Counted from the stretch's first letter, positions 39,701 to 50,864 are shown. The stretch: 64,000 nucleotides of DNA from Pollenia angustigena (GCA_930367215.1 OV884056.1:124122053-124186052), one strand, 5' to 3'. Notes: generated by a model from the letters alone, not told the origin. Translations and numbers: made by a program.

Positions 39701-41040
39701 AAACTGGTATTTTTCTTAAATAAACTGGCATTTTTTTTAATTAAATATTTATTTTTGTCCATTATATAAAAAAGCAAATTGGAGTCTGGTACTTTTACGA
39801 AATTTGGTAGTTTTATGTAATAAACGGATAAAACCTGTATTTTCACCATCTAGCTTTTAAACCGATACGGTTAGAAATAAAAATTATATAACATTTATAA
39901 CTTATCTAAAAAATACAAATGCGTTTTTTGTACTTTTTCGAAATTCGAACGTTAAAGGGGTGAAAATTTTACCTATATATATCGATCGTGCGATCCTCAT
40001 ACCTCCTTAACTAAAAGAGATAAACAACATTTGCACTTATTGTGGTTCATTAGAAAAATTTGCTAACCTTATATCTCCTAAACAAAAAGAGATACAAAAA
40101 ATCGAATACTTATTAATGTTCATTAAAAAATAAACGGACAGGTGTCTGGTACTTTTTTGAGGTACGGCCTTCTTGGGGTGTAAAAGGGTAAATAAATATT
40201 GTATCACATTTTTAGCTTTTTTAAAAAATTCAAAACAGATTTGGACTTTTTTTTGAAATTCAAACGTTTAAGGTGTGCAAATCGTTCCTAATTTTGTTAC
40301 TTTTTTCACAACATTTTTCTCCATCTCTATATAAAATAAATTTGTAAAGTAATTGACTGATTCATCATCGCACATCCTAAACTTCTGAAGCTAAAAAGCT
40401 GACTTTTGGACCGGAGGTCGGCCTCTCGCCAAAGCGATACCGCTTACCTCAAAAATCCAAAATTAAAGAGATCCAAGAAATTTAACACTCATTAAAGCTC
40501 ATTCAAAAAATAAGGGGACAGGTGTCTGGTACTTTTTTGAAATTTGGTCCTTTTGGGGAGTAAACCCGTACGACCTGTACATATTTTGAAACCTTTTTGT
40601 CATGCCATCTATCTTTTAAACCAAAACATTTTCTCTATTGTATGACATAAATGTAATAAATTATGGGCTCCCACAACAATACTGAAATTTTTGATACATT
40701 TGCTTCTGTGTCCTACGAGTGGTACTTTTTGAATTTTCTATAATATTGAACTTAGAAACACAAAATTATAGGTACAAAGTCCTGCGTGAATATCAACCTA
40801 TGAGATGAATTATGCTGAAACTTTTCTGTTAAAACCTAGATACATATACTTTGACATATAAATATGTTCATGAAAGAAAAGGCGCGATTACAGAGTAGCG
40901 GGCTAAATGCTAAAATTTGAACATGTTTAAAGCTAAAAAATAAACTTTGAAATAAAAATATGTCCACGAAGAAAAAGGAGACGCTAACGAAGTAGCGGTT
41001 AAATGCTAGTATTTAATATTTTTATAATGAACATAAAAAC

Positions 41041-41130
41041 ATTCTCTTTCATAATTCAATAAAAAAGATTGAAAATACAATAAAAAATATAACACTCAAA
41101 AAGTTGTTTTCAGTATTTATAAAATAACGT
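41041..41130. repeat. Repeat also present inverted at 46379-46465
   Basis: AATTCAATAAAAAAGATTGA and the next 65 bases reappear on the other strand about 5.2 kb away. Short AT-rich repeat of unknown type. Confidence 0.6.
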
Positions 41131-41340
41131 TTTTTGGTTAACTTAAGCGGCCCATACACTTGCATATTATTGTATATGATATTCGCCGTATTATTTCCAT
41201 TTTGTCCTTTATTATGCAATAAGTCGCACAATTGTTTCATTCTTTCAATAAAAATGTAAACATAACCTATAGGAATAACTAAGCAGCATTGCACAATGTT
41301 GCCAACACATTTCGTTTTTTTCGTTGTGCAATAAAAATTA

Positions 41341-41402
41341 ACAGCCAGGCCCATGTAATTTTCTATGCGAACGTTAACATGTGGCATCGTGAGCCTGGCT
41401 GT
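41341..41402. mobile_element. 62-bp foldback insertion
   Basis: ACAGCCAGGC...GCCTGGCTGT with TA-type flanks. Absent from the intact MITE copy. Its ends (TTACAGCCAGGCTCACGATG on the minus strand) closely resemble those of the 14805-14950 foldback, so they are probably one family. Confidence 0.7.
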
Positions 41403-41782
41403 AAGTCTTAAGGCTCAGTTAGGCGAACGTTGCTGTACCGTATCTGTACTGTATCCATCAGCTGTTCGCTTTTTGTTATATGAAAACCAATACAAAAGCT
41501 TACCGAAATGCAATGTACCGTAGTTGCAACGTACCAATCTGTATAAAATAGAATTTCATGCCGTTGTTACGTGACATTTGTAAGACAGTGATGGGCGGCT
41601 TGTATGTTACATTGAATGCGGGTAATTTTGCTCTTTTTTTTTTGGTACTTTTTTAGTATATCTATGGAATTGCGACAAAACAACTTACAATACAACATAT
41701 TTCCAAATATACAAATATACATATGTTTAGATGTTTAAAATAAACAAATGCATATACACATACAATGAAAAAGGGAAACATA

Positions 41783-42937
41783 GGTTAGGTTAGGTTAAGA
41801 AGGGTTGTGCGCCCACAGGCACACCTCCACTCGGAGACCGAATACGATCCATTGTGATTCCCTTCAATGAAAATATGAAGTTAGAGAGATAGAGATAAGA
41901 CGAAGTGAAGAAATAGAGAAAAGGAAGTAAGATAAAGACAGAAAATTAGAAAGTAGGACCAATACCCCCCTTACAGTCCCCTCAACAGAAACAGCCGCGT
42001 TATTTCCCTGACAAACCCCAGTAGATCGGCCGGATTACATCCAGCTATGCACCCCAGTTCGTCGTGAAACCTATCACCTAGCCACTTCAGTCTGAGACCC
42101 TGCATCCTAGGACAATGGCACAGTACATGCTCGATCGTCTCTAGCTCCTCCGAATCCTCGCATAGCCTGCAGAAGTCCGGTATGGCGTTGTCCCATCTGC
42201 TCGCAAAAGCCCTGACAGGACAATGACCCGTCAAGAACCCTATAAGTGTTCCGAGACTACCCTTATCCAATCCCAGTAGAACCCTGGTTGCCCCCGCGTC
42301 CAATTTGGGCCATAGTGCCCTAGACACCCTGCAATCCATTCTGCCCCTCCAGGATCGGTCAACGTCATCACGGAATTTCTCCCGTATCACCCCATAGTAA
42401 TAGCATAGGGGTGGTTTCACCCCCCTGTCCCTTACCACTAAGTCGAGACCCGAACCCTCTCTCGCGAGTTCGTCCGCCACCTCGTTTCCCTCAACCATGC
42501 AGTGTCCTGGTACCCAACACAGCCTCACGTTGAATGCACCCATGAGTTCCCTAAGAGCGCTCCTACACCGCTCAACCAGGCATGAACGCACCGTATGGTT
42601 CTTCAATGCCCGAAGCGCCGCCTGACTATCGACGTAAATTGTCACCTCAGATCCACCCACGATGTGATCCAGTATCACCTCCGTCGCCCTCCAGATCGCT
42701 AGGATCTCAGCCTGGAAGACACTGCACTCATCAGGGAGTCTGAATGACCTTTTTACCTCGGTGTCCGCGATATAAACACCGGCACCAGTGCCGGTTTCCA
42801 TCTTGGATCCATTCGTAAATACTGCCCACCCCTCAAACAGTCCATTGGATCCACTCCAAATTTCCCTACCAGGGAACTCCACTGGTGGTGTTGCACCGAA
42901 GTCCAGGGTCATAGTCCTATGATCCGAAATTCCCTCG
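41783..42937 (-). mobile_element. LOA-like LINE 3' end, with 13-bp target duplication
   Basis: Flanked by AAAGGGAAACATA at 41770-41782 and 42938-42950. 5' truncated, carrying only RNase H and the Cys/His tail. The 3' tail on the minus strand reads CTTAACCTAACCTAACC, pentamers matching the ancestral insect telomere repeat (TTAGG). Confidence 0.85.
41971..42912 (-). pseudogene. LOA-like RNase H domain, truncated
   Basis: Open for 313 codons but without its RT. RNase H: VFTNGSKMETGTGAG, where the first catalytic Asp is Asn; FQAEILAIWRATE (Glu); IYVDSQAALRAL (Asp); WVPGHCMVEGNEVADELAR (last Asp). The Cys/His tail CRLCEDSEELETIEHVLCHC follows. The domain order is the same as in the 26.3-kb copy, but it is a different family. 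The missing Asp and missing RT make it inactive. Confidence 0.82.
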
Positions 42938-43436
42938 AAAGGGAAACATATAAAAGACTTTAAATGGTATCAAAACCTTGTTTGGTGTATGCACATTTAC
43001 AATATATGTATGCTAAAAATGTATATATGCTAAAATACAAATTTATTTATTGTAAATCTATAATATAAATATTAAATTATTAACATTTTTTACATACACA
43101 AAATACTGTTTTAATACCATTTATATCACGTGGTACCTTTTCTGCACAACGGTCACCATTTGAACATTTTTGATTCCCATCACTGTGTGTTTTGTTTTAT
43201 GTATACTATTGCTTTTTGTTTATGTATGCGAAAACATTCTAAACGTTCTATAAGTGCACCAACGTGCTTACAGTATGGTGCGGTACATTACGGATACAGC
43301 AACGTTCGCCTAACTGGGCCTTTAGGATTGTTGCCAATATATTGTGTCACCTTCGAATATCACATACACATTAACGATATAACTGTATAACACGTAAAAT
43401 TGAACAATTTTATTGCAAGTGTGTGAGCCACTTTAT

Positions 43437-44252
43437 GGGTCCCCAACAAACACGTAGGTTTGATTTCAAATTGAAAATGATTTGAAATCAAACGTTTTCT
43501 CAAACGACAAACGTTTGATTATGATTTGAAAATCATTTGAAAATCATAGCGTTCTCAACAAAAAGGGGAAATTATTTTCAAATTGAAAAATGCCTTTATT
43601 TTCAACTTGCTTTCAAACGTAATTCTCAAATGTTTTTCAAATGTGGATTATAATACAATGTGGAATATAAAAAAAAATATTTTATTTTTTTTTAATTTAA
43701 ATTTATTATTTATTTAAAAAAACTGTGAGATAAACATTCGGCACCATAGCTTAAATATGAAATAATGTTCTTTCCGTCCTCTAATTCTTGGAAAGACAAA
43801 CTACTTGGCTCCCTTTTATTTTGAGGATTGTAGCACCACGATCGTTCAACAAACTTTCTCCACTTTCCCGTTTTATTTTCCTTTCGTATTTTTAATCATT
43901 GTAATTACTCACACATAATTTTTATTATTCACAAGAAATAAGCTGTTCACTTTATATTAAAATTTATTTTTAATAGTAAAACACATGTAACCACAAAGTA
44001 AAAAATGTAACTTTAATCGCCATTTTTAATGATTAGTATGGCCAAGTTTATTTTTGATTTGAATTTTACATTTGACAAGCATTTGACATCAAATTGATAA
44101 AACATTTGATATCATATGTTTATTTTCAAATCATTATCAATTTGAATTTAAATGTTAAATCAAACAATTGAAAAACGTTTGAGAATTGTGTTTGATGTCA
44201 AATGATAAAGTCATTTCATATCAAAGGTGTGACTTCGTGTTTGTTGGGTCCC
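43437..44252. mobile_element. TIR element with GGGxCCCAACAAACACG ends
   Basis: GGGTCCCCAACAAACACG at 43437 and its mirror CGTGTTTGTTGGGTCCC at 44236-44252 bound about 815 bp. The interior next to both ends is full of CAAATTGAAAA / TTTGATTTCAAAT-type palindromic modules. Non-coding. Confidence 0.7.
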
Positions 44253-44370
44253 GACGTGTCACAGAAAATAATAGAGATGATGTTCTGGCAGTAACTATAG
44301 AAAGTCGTGCCAAAGTACCTATAATGGAGAGTAAAAAAGACTTTAAAAAATTAACATGTAACCAATAAGT
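44253..44370 (+). other. Possible short coding remnant
   Basis: A frame reading RRVTENNRDDVLAVTIESRA then KVPIMESKKDFKKLTCNQ and a stop has balanced composition, unlike the AT-rich noise nearby. It abuts the TIR element. Unrecognised; may be chance. Confidence 0.2.
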
Positions 44371-44673
44371 GAAGTTTTCATAGTAATAAGAATAATAATA
44401 ATTTTTTTTTTTATTTTGCATTTTTAATACATAACAATTCATTTCTTATAGCACATTTAAATCTTTTTACAAAATACATTTACATATAATAATATAAATG
44501 ACAATGACTCTAGAGTCGTCTGTCGTCTTTGATCTTAAAATCTTTTATTAATTTTAATTTATTACGTTTTTTTCTTTTTTTTCAAAAAAGCTCACTTAAA
44601 ATATTGTTGCGATAACACTGTGCAACAAAAAAACCAGCCTCAACACTTGCAACGCGAAATGAAAGAAGACTAC
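44371..44673. other. AT-rich non-coding stretch
   Basis: Poly-T rich. No gene or repeat end recognised. Confidence 0.5.
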
Positions 44674-44741
44674 TAGTAGAGCATATCTGCCAAAAGGTTA
44701 GCTCGGGTAGTAGAGCATATCTGCCAAAAAGTTAGCTCGGG
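44674..44741 (+). repeat. 34-bp tandem duplication
   Basis: TAGTAGAGCATATCTGCCAA...GTTAGCTCGGG occurs twice back to back, differing by one base. Confidence 0.9.
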
Positions 44742-44789
44742 CTCCCGAAATATGGACCCCTAAAGTTTTTGAAATTTTTGAAAAGGCGT

Positions 44790-44895
44790 TTGGTATAAGT
44801 CAAAAAAAATATACTAAATGTACTTCTAAGTTAAAAAATAATTTCAGATGTCTTCAGTAAAATCGTATGGCGATTCTTTTCTTAGAATTTACTAA
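44790..44895 (+). repeat. Partial copy of the 14.5-kb dispersed repeat
   Basis: GGCGTTTGGTATAAGTCAAA and CAGATGTCTTCAGTAAAATC match the units at 14470-15130, without the foldback found at 14805. Confidence 0.75.
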
Positions 44896-46290
44896 CGGTA
44901 TCTCTAAACGCTTCATCTTTTCTTCCGTCAAAATAATATTAAAAATGTTTTAGCAAAAAGTTTTGCGATGCATTTTTAAGAAATTCGTATGAGACCCCAT
45001 CAACGCCAGGAGCCTTGTTTGTTTTTGTTTTATTAAGAATTTCCATAATTTCCTGCGTATTAATCTCTTTATCTAATTCTCGGTCAGTATTATATAATGG
45101 GGGATAAAGAATATTGTGCGATAATTGAGCTGGATTTTGTAACTTATCAAAATAACTCTTGAAACCATCTGCTTTAATTTGTATTCCGACCTGAAAACTT
45201 TGTACTCTTAATTGTTTAGCTACTTTCCACCAATCTTTAGCATTATACGATCCATTTATTTTTCGCTCCAGCTCGAGGTAATAATCTTTTTTGCTTTTTC
45301 ACATACTTTTCTATATCGCCTTTTGGCTTCCAAATAGGTTTTTTTTATCATGTTCGTTATTAGACCCTCTAACTACATTTAACATTTTAAGAACTGCTTT
45401 CTAGCTTCAGCACATTCACCATTGAACCAATTACTTTTAAATTTTATATTGTGTTTATTGACTGGTTTTTGGGAATTTGTAGAATTCTTAATAACGGATA
45501 CCAGGTCATTCAGACTTTTAATTTTTCGTTGTATCTTTTGCAGGTTGAGGTTTTGGTTAAGTTTCACTAAATATCTTTCCTTTTCTGCCTTCTTTCAGAT
45601 AAGTTTTGGTAACAAATTAATTGAATTATTTTGCGTACACTCTTGGTTTAAATTTTAACTAATTTTTAACGACATGTGATCAGACCATATTTTTAATTCA
45701 ATTTCAAATCTGTCTATTAAGTCTAAGGCTTCGTATGACGTAGCACATATGTCATTAACAGAATTACCTGCTGTACTGACATATGTGTAGTTATCATCTT
45801 CATCTCCTCTTGTTCTTCCATTTAGCACAATTAACCCATAGTTGTCGTTGAATTCCATAAAGCTCCTACCTCTTGCATTTATAACCTCATCTTTTGATTT
45901 TCTACTTTCATAGCCTGCCGTGAAACTTGCTTGCTTACGTTTCATCTATATCTTGCTGAATGTCACCTATTCTAACATTAACATCACCGACCATAATTAT
46001 ATTTGTATCTATAGTTTCCATAAAAAAATCCTGTATATCTTCAAATTCTTCATTCCAGTCTGCCCCACGTATATACAATAGTAAAATACATAGTCTCCTT
46101 TCCCTCGATTCTATTCTGATGATATCTACTCCATTAATGGTGGAAAAAACCTGTTTTATACCTTTTTTTTAATACTCTTATTTATCCCATAAACACAGCC
46201 ACCACTTGCTCTTCCATATCTACCTAGCCGGTTAGCTGGTTTCCAAAACAGTTCAAAATCTTTAAAAGTTTTCTTAGTATTCTATAAATG
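44896..46290 (-). pseudogene. Non-LTR retrotransposon: endonuclease, linker and start of RT
   Basis: The minus strand from about 46290 reads GRYGRASGGCVYGINKS, then IRIESRERRLCILLLYIRG, MVGDVNVRIGDIQQDI, NARGRSFMEFNDNYGLIVLN, NDICATSYEALDLI and WSDHMSL, the order of an APE endonuclease (GD.N and SDH present). A linker (FKSNWFNGECAEARKQF) and TNKAPGVDGVSYEFLKNAS, the start of an RT, follow down to about 44900. There are breaks near 46170, 45950, 45655 and 45340. The lineage is uncertain within APE-type LINEs; it differs from the element next to it. Confidence 0.7.
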
Positions 46291-46378
46291 CAAAAACATT
46301 ACTGAAATATTGTTTGAGTGAAAACACTTTTTTTGTTTTTATTTGCATTAAAAAAATAAAATTGTTTATCGAAACAAA

Positions 46379-46465
46379 AACAAGTTATTTTATAAATACC
46401 GAAAACAATTTTTTGAGTGTAATTTTTTTTCTGTATTTTCAATCTTTTTTATTTAATTATGAAAA
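46379..46465. repeat. Inverted copy of 41041-41130
   Basis: Same sequence on the opposite strand with few differences. Confidence 0.6.
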
Positions 46466-46526
46466 AAAATTTTTTTTATCTTTGTTCCTTATTATATTAT
46501 TCTTAGCAATTACAGTCCTAAATGGA

Positions 46527-48475
46527 CCAATACTTCTGCGACTATCGTTCTCCATTTATCTCTGTCAATGGCCTTTTGTTTATAGTTTTCAACATTGATT
46601 ACTTGTAAATCTTCTTCAACATCATCTTTCCACCTTTTCTTGGCCGTCCTTTTTTTCTAATACCTTCTGGGTGTTGTTCAAATTCTTTCTTCAGTGTCAT
46701 GCAGTCGTTCTTTCGTAAAACATGTCCAAGCCAGCGTATTCGCTGTGCTTTTATAAAACGTATAATATTTTGATTTTCATTAAGTATCTCTAACTCATCA
46801 TTGTACCGGGATCTGTACAATCTTTCTTCAATTTCAATTCGGCCAAAGATTTTACGTATAATTTTTTTTTCAAAACAAAGTAGTTGATGTATGTCTGATG
46901 TTTTTAGTGTCCAAATTTCACTCCCATACGATAGGACTGGTCTTATAAGTGTTCTATATAGATTAAGTTTCAGCTTCTTAGATAACAAGGAGGATCTAAA
47001 GAGTTTTAGATGAAGAAACCAGGTTCTATTCGCAGATAGGATGCGATCTTGTATTGCTACAGTGGTGTCCCCATGTGAACTTAGATTGATTCCAAGATAT
47101 TTAAATTCTTTAACAGATTCGTACACATTATTAAATATAACAAGGTCTGGTGAGTCTTGCTGTATGTGTGAACGGAGGATATATTTTGTTTTTGTTCTGT
47201 TAATCATCAGTCCTGTAGTCTGCGCTGCTTCTTCTAATTGTTTAAAAGTATCCTTCAGTATGTTTCTACTTCTGGCAATTATCAAAATATCATCTGCGTA
47301 AGCGCAAATTTGAGTAGATTTATTGTAAATGGTGCCTTTTTGATCTATTTCTTCTACTACTGAATGAAAAACTAGATTGAAGACGAGAGAGGACAACGCA
47401 TCTCCTTGTTTTACTCCGGAAACAACGTCGAATGTGTTTGAGAATTCGCCTTGTATTATTACCCTGGCGTTTGTATTTGTTAATGTCATATTTACTAAAT
47501 TTACAAGTTTGCGCGGTATTCCCATTTCCAAAAGACGTAGTGAAATTACGGTTCTATCTAGGCTATCAAATGCTTGTTTAAAATCTACAAATAGGCAATG
47601 TATATCGATCATGTATTCATAACATTTTTCAAAAATCTGAGTTATGACAAACCCTTGATCTGTTGTAGATCTGTTTTTTACTGAAGCCACATTGGTAATC
47701 GCCGAATATATTTTCTGCATAATCATTTAGACGTTCATAAAGCATATTGGTGAAAATTTTATATCCACAGTTAAGAAGTGAAATACCACGATAATTGTTG
47801 CAGTTTGTCTTATCTCCTTTTTTGTGGATAGGCACGATTATGCTTGTCAGCCATTCGGTCGGGAGAGTTTCATTATGCCAGATATCTAGGAGGATTTGAT
47901 GTATGTAGTTATGACATTTATCTCCAGCGTATTTTAATAATTCGGCAACTATGCCATCTTCACCGCTGCATTTATAATTCTTCAATTTGTTAAATGTTAT
48001 TTTTGTGTCTTCTAAAGTTGGTTCTCCAACATCTATTTCATTTATATTCGGCAATGACTCCTCGTGGTTAATATTAGGTTTATTTAAAAGTTCATTGAAA
48101 TATTCTCTCCATCGGTTTACAATTTCATTTTTATCACTTATTGGGGTTCCGTTTTAGTCTTTACAAATATTCGTTCTTGGTTGAAAATTCTTGGTTTGTC
48201 GCTTTATATTTAGATACATATTCTTAGACGCCTTCTGAACATAGTTGTTTTCTATCTCTTTAACATTCTCTTTCATACATGGTTTTTTTCTATTTTTTAT
48301 TAGCTTCTTAGCTGCTTTTCTCTTTTCATTATAATTTAGCTCATTTTCACGAGTATTATTTGGCAACCATTGCCTTCTTGCCTCATTTTTCTCATCATTT
48401 GCTTCTCTGTAGGATTCGTCGAACCATTCATTGACGATTTGGTTTTTTGTGCCTATGGTATTTGTGGCGACGTCG
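46527..48475 (-). pseudogene. RTE-like reverse transcriptase
   Basis: From 48475: a basic linker, an in-frame stop at about 48154, then RT. Blocks: YKCSGEDGIVAELLKYAG, TSIIVPIHKKGDKTNCNNYR (followed by GISLLN), DYQCGFS, a one-base shift near 47695, CLFVDFKQAFDSLDR, SGVKQGDALSSLVFNL and QICAYADDILIIARS (catalytic). The C-terminus has QRIRWLGHVLRKND and GRPRKGG. After a shift near 46615, DRDKWRTIVAEVLVHLGL ends at about 46527. WLGH...GRPR...HLGL endings are typical of RTE-type LINEs often annotated as craniofacial development protein 2-like in insects. Broken by at least one stop and two shifts. Confidence 0.78.
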
Positions 48476-48514
48476 CACACTGGGGATTTTTGTATGGAGA
48501 TGAGGAAAAAAATA
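48476..48514 (+). other. Transib end: heptamer, 23-bp spacer, nonamer
   Basis: CACACTG (48476-48482), a 23-base spacer (48483-48505) and AAAAAAATA (48506-48514). The Transib consensus as I recall it is CACAATG, 23 bases, AAAAAAATC; the V(D)J signal is CACAGTG, 23, ACAAAAACC. The match to the Transib nonamer is 8 of 9. Confidence 0.7.
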
Positions 48515-48550
48515 TATTTGTCAAAAAATATAATGATTTCATCACAAATT

Positions 48551-48875
48551 TAGTTTTATTTATATAGTAATACACAAAAGTAATCAAAATAAAGAAAATT
48601 AGAGAAATGCATATCGTTACCTACAATGTAAAAAGCCCTAACTAACAAAAAAATTGAAACGATTTTTTTAATTTTTAATTCATTATTTATTATAAATCTA
48701 TTTTTTATTTCATTACAAACTTAGTTTTATTTATATAGTTATGCACAAAAGTAATCAAAATAAAGAAAGCTAGAAAAATGTATATCGTTACCTACAATGT
48801 AAAAAGCCCTAACTAAAAAAAATTTTTATGATTTTTTTAATTTTTAATTTATTATTTATTTTAAATCTACTTTTT
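48551..48875. repeat. Tandem duplication of about 175 bp in the transposon's 3' region
   Basis: AGTTTTATTTATATAG followed by ACACAAAAGTAATCAAAATA and TATCGTTACCTACAATGTAA recurs about 173 bases later. It lies between the transposase C-terminus and the left element end. Confidence 0.8.
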
Positions 48876-48881
48876 AATTTA

Positions 48882-49990
48882 TTATTCTAAAAGAGCCTTA
48901 ACTTCGTCGCTTATATCACTATGCTTTTTCTGGCTAAATGAAGGAGTCAAGTGTGGTATCATGGGATCTGATGTTACCATCATTCGGTGCATAATATCTT
49001 CGTTCGTGGCAATTCGACTGCATTTTCTGGAGTGTCTAAGGCAATATTTTTTATAGTGTTTGTTACGACTTTCCTGAGCCTCTTCGGATAATAAGCCTAC
49101 AGGAAAAATACAATTTTCAATTATATATTTTCCATGAATCAGAATTTTGTGGAGTGTTGAGTTGTTTGTATGGTACGAGTATGTTATATCCTTCATTTTG
49201 TAACCAATGTATTAGATACTCGTATTTTTCTTTTGTAAGTTCAAGCTTTGTAAACATCCCCAAAATTTTAATGTACAAATTTTGTGGTTGGTTTTTGAAA
49301 TACTAGAAGAAAAATCAATTACTTCTTGAGGGAACATAGAACGAACTTCATCCCTTTTGTAGCGTTTGGCGCGACCACAGCACTCCTCAAACGATTAGCG
49401 TGGCCGACCAATTGCAGAACTGGTAAAACATTCAGCCTCAGTAAACTTAATTGTAAATCTGCCTTCAAGCCAATTTGCATTCTTTTTTTCAAATCGCAAC
49501 TTCGTACGGTTAGAATCCTGCCATCTTTGTTTGAAGTTATAGTAAAAGCTTTTATATATTGTATCCAAAATTTCACATGCTCTAGTATCGGTTAAGCCAA
49601 CGTGCAATTGTTGCAAAAACTGTTTTAATTTTGTTCTGTCTTTGTCAACCTTCAGAAGCTTCGAGGATAAAACCCCATGAGAAATAGAAAAACTTTCCAT
49701 TGCCGTAAAACTCTTGGGCCTTAGTTTCAGTTATAATTAAAAAACCGGAGAAAAATTGGTTGTACTTTTCGCGTTTGTCAGCACTTGTTGAATGACAAAA
49801 ATCGATCAATATTTTACTGACAGGTACGTTCCAAATATGAGCACTAATAGATGTGGGTGGAAGCTCTGTAAAAAAATCATACAGGTAGCCAACGGACAAC
49901 CCCAAATAATTAAAAAAGTGCACCTTCTTTTTTTCCTTTCAATAGTTCACGCACTTTTATTACCGCCTATTACTTTGCTACCGCAATCAT
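48882..49990 (-). pseudogene. RAG1/Transib-like transposase, N- and C-terminal remnants
   Basis: From about 49923: YLGLSVGYLYDFFTELPPTS, then HVGLTDTRACEILDTIYKSF, FKQRWQDSNRTKLRFEKKNA, NWLEGRFTIKF and SSAIGRPR, in two frames. This is the same order as exon one and the start of exon two of the 72-1136 gene. The catalytic core should follow but is deleted: GRPR runs directly into a short divergent frame. The C-terminus (49196-48882) has LHKILIHGKYIIENCIFPVG, LSEEAQESRNKHYKKYCLRH and SRKCSRIATNEDIMHRMM. The SEEAQESRNK stretch lines up with vertebrate RAG1 SEGNESGNK, which holds the third catalytic acid, followed by a similar basic helix. This is the main support for the family call. Confidence 0.65.
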
Positions 49991-50836
49991 AAAAATCAAA
50001 TAACCTTTTGTTTATTACTTTTTTTTAATTCTGAGAATCATAAAAAAAAGTCATAAATGTTTTTGCAAAGAATTTTGTGCATATCTCGAGCAAATTTTTG
50101 AAATGCATACCTTCACTTAATTGTGAATAAAAGCGAAACGCGTTCATTGATTTTCATGATTTATGTCTCATTTTTTTCATAGGTTTTTTTTTTCTTCATA
50201 CATTTATTTATAACTGCGAAGCTGTTGCTTATGTAGCAAAATGTTATATAAACAGATGAAAGCAATTCTAATTCTTGATTTTTCTAAAAAAATTTCAGCA
50301 AAATCCGACTAGTGGTTCTCGAGTTATGTTAAACAAAAGAGCCTTATCAGAATTGAGTCCCGAATCAATCAGCTGAAAAATGTTGTACTGTGTAATGCAA
50401 CAAATTGAGAGTTGGCACCTGGTGGCAATTGAAATTGATTAATAATGTTAAAACAGATATAAGACAATGTATTAGTAGTGATTTCAAACTGAGGAAAAGT
50501 AAAGATAAAATTGCAGGTCCAAATGTTTGGAGAAAAAAGGGATTTTTGTTATATGTTCATAAAAATACACAAAAAAAAAAAAAACTTAAGTCTCTGCAGA
50601 TTTTTTTTTAAATTTCAGTATACTGAAATATACTTACATAGTAAAATAATATTCGTATTTAAATTCTAAGGTTTAAATTAAGTTGGTTCGGTAAAACACA
50701 CAAGTTCTGAGTTTGAGACGGATATAAAAAAAAACTGGCAGTCAGATCGGAGTAATTCTTTTTGATTTGATTGTACCATTTGGTCTAAAATTGCAACATA
50801 TCACTGCATATTGCATGAAGACTATGTTGACAATTT

Positions 50837-50864
50837 GACTTTTTTCCGCGAAATCCCCAGTGTG
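50837..50864 (-). other. Transib end: heptamer, 12-bp spacer, nonamer-like
   Basis: On the minus strand: CACACTG (50864-50858), GGGATTTCGCGG (12 bases) and AAAAAAGTC (50845-50837), 8 of 9 to the Transib nonamer. Together with the other end this gives a 23/12 pair. A-rich 9-mers are common in such AT-rich DNA, so the 12-bp reading is weaker than the element ends themselves. Confidence 0.5.

Larger units (their letters stand above)
38511..41009 (+). mobile_element. Helitron-like non-autonomous element, copy 1
   Basis: The 5' region (ATATATAAAATTGTAACGTT, CTGACTGATTCAT...CACAGCCTAAAC) and 3' end (GAAGTAGCGGTTAAATGCTAG at 41009) match the inverse of the copy at 51104-51961. That copy shows the Helitron-type 5'-TC and 3'-CTAG ends between A and T. 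This copy is longer because of internal repeats. No RepHel protein is encoded. The exact 5' base is blurred by the neighbouring MITE. Confidence 0.6.
41409..43324. mobile_element. TIR element with AGGCxCAGTTAGGCGAACGT ends
   Basis: The left end TTAAGGCTCAGTTAGGCGAA CGTTGCTGTA... is mirrored at 43324 (TAACTGGGCC, with CAACGTTCGCC). The inverted repeats run about 35-40 bp. The interior is non-coding, apart from the LOA-like insertion. Confidence 0.75.
41143..43436. mobile_element. MITE copy 2 (as at 5884), carrying later insertions
   Basis: 41143-41340 and 43325-43436 match the left and right parts of the 5884-6204 MITE, including the TTAAGCGGCCCATACACTTG end. Between them lie a 62-bp foldback (41341-41402) and a TIR element (41409-43324). 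Copy 1 serves as the empty site for both. Confidence 0.8.
48476..50864. mobile_element. Transib/RAG1-like DNA transposon, internally deleted
   Basis: 2,389 bp with inverted ends CACACTGGGGATTT and the identical 5-bp target duplication CGTCG (48471-48475 and 50865-50869), inserted in an RTE-like LINE. GC-rich CGNCG duplications and CAC-starting ends are the hallmarks of Transib. The minus strand holds the N- and C-terminal parts of a RAG1/Transib-like transposase with the middle deleted. The 3' region has a tandem repeat, and 49990-50836 (the 5' region on the minus strand) has no recognisable coding. Non-autonomous as it stands; it would need protein from another copy. Confidence 0.85.

Noticed and set aside
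41783..41800. Telomere remnant (TTAGG repeats)
   Set aside because: Only three units, inside a 13-bp target duplication, at the 3' end of a LINE; it is the LINE's tail.
44253..44370. Host gene exon
   Set aside because: Reads protein-like for about 40 codons but has no splice sites or partner exons that I can support; listed only as a possible remnant.
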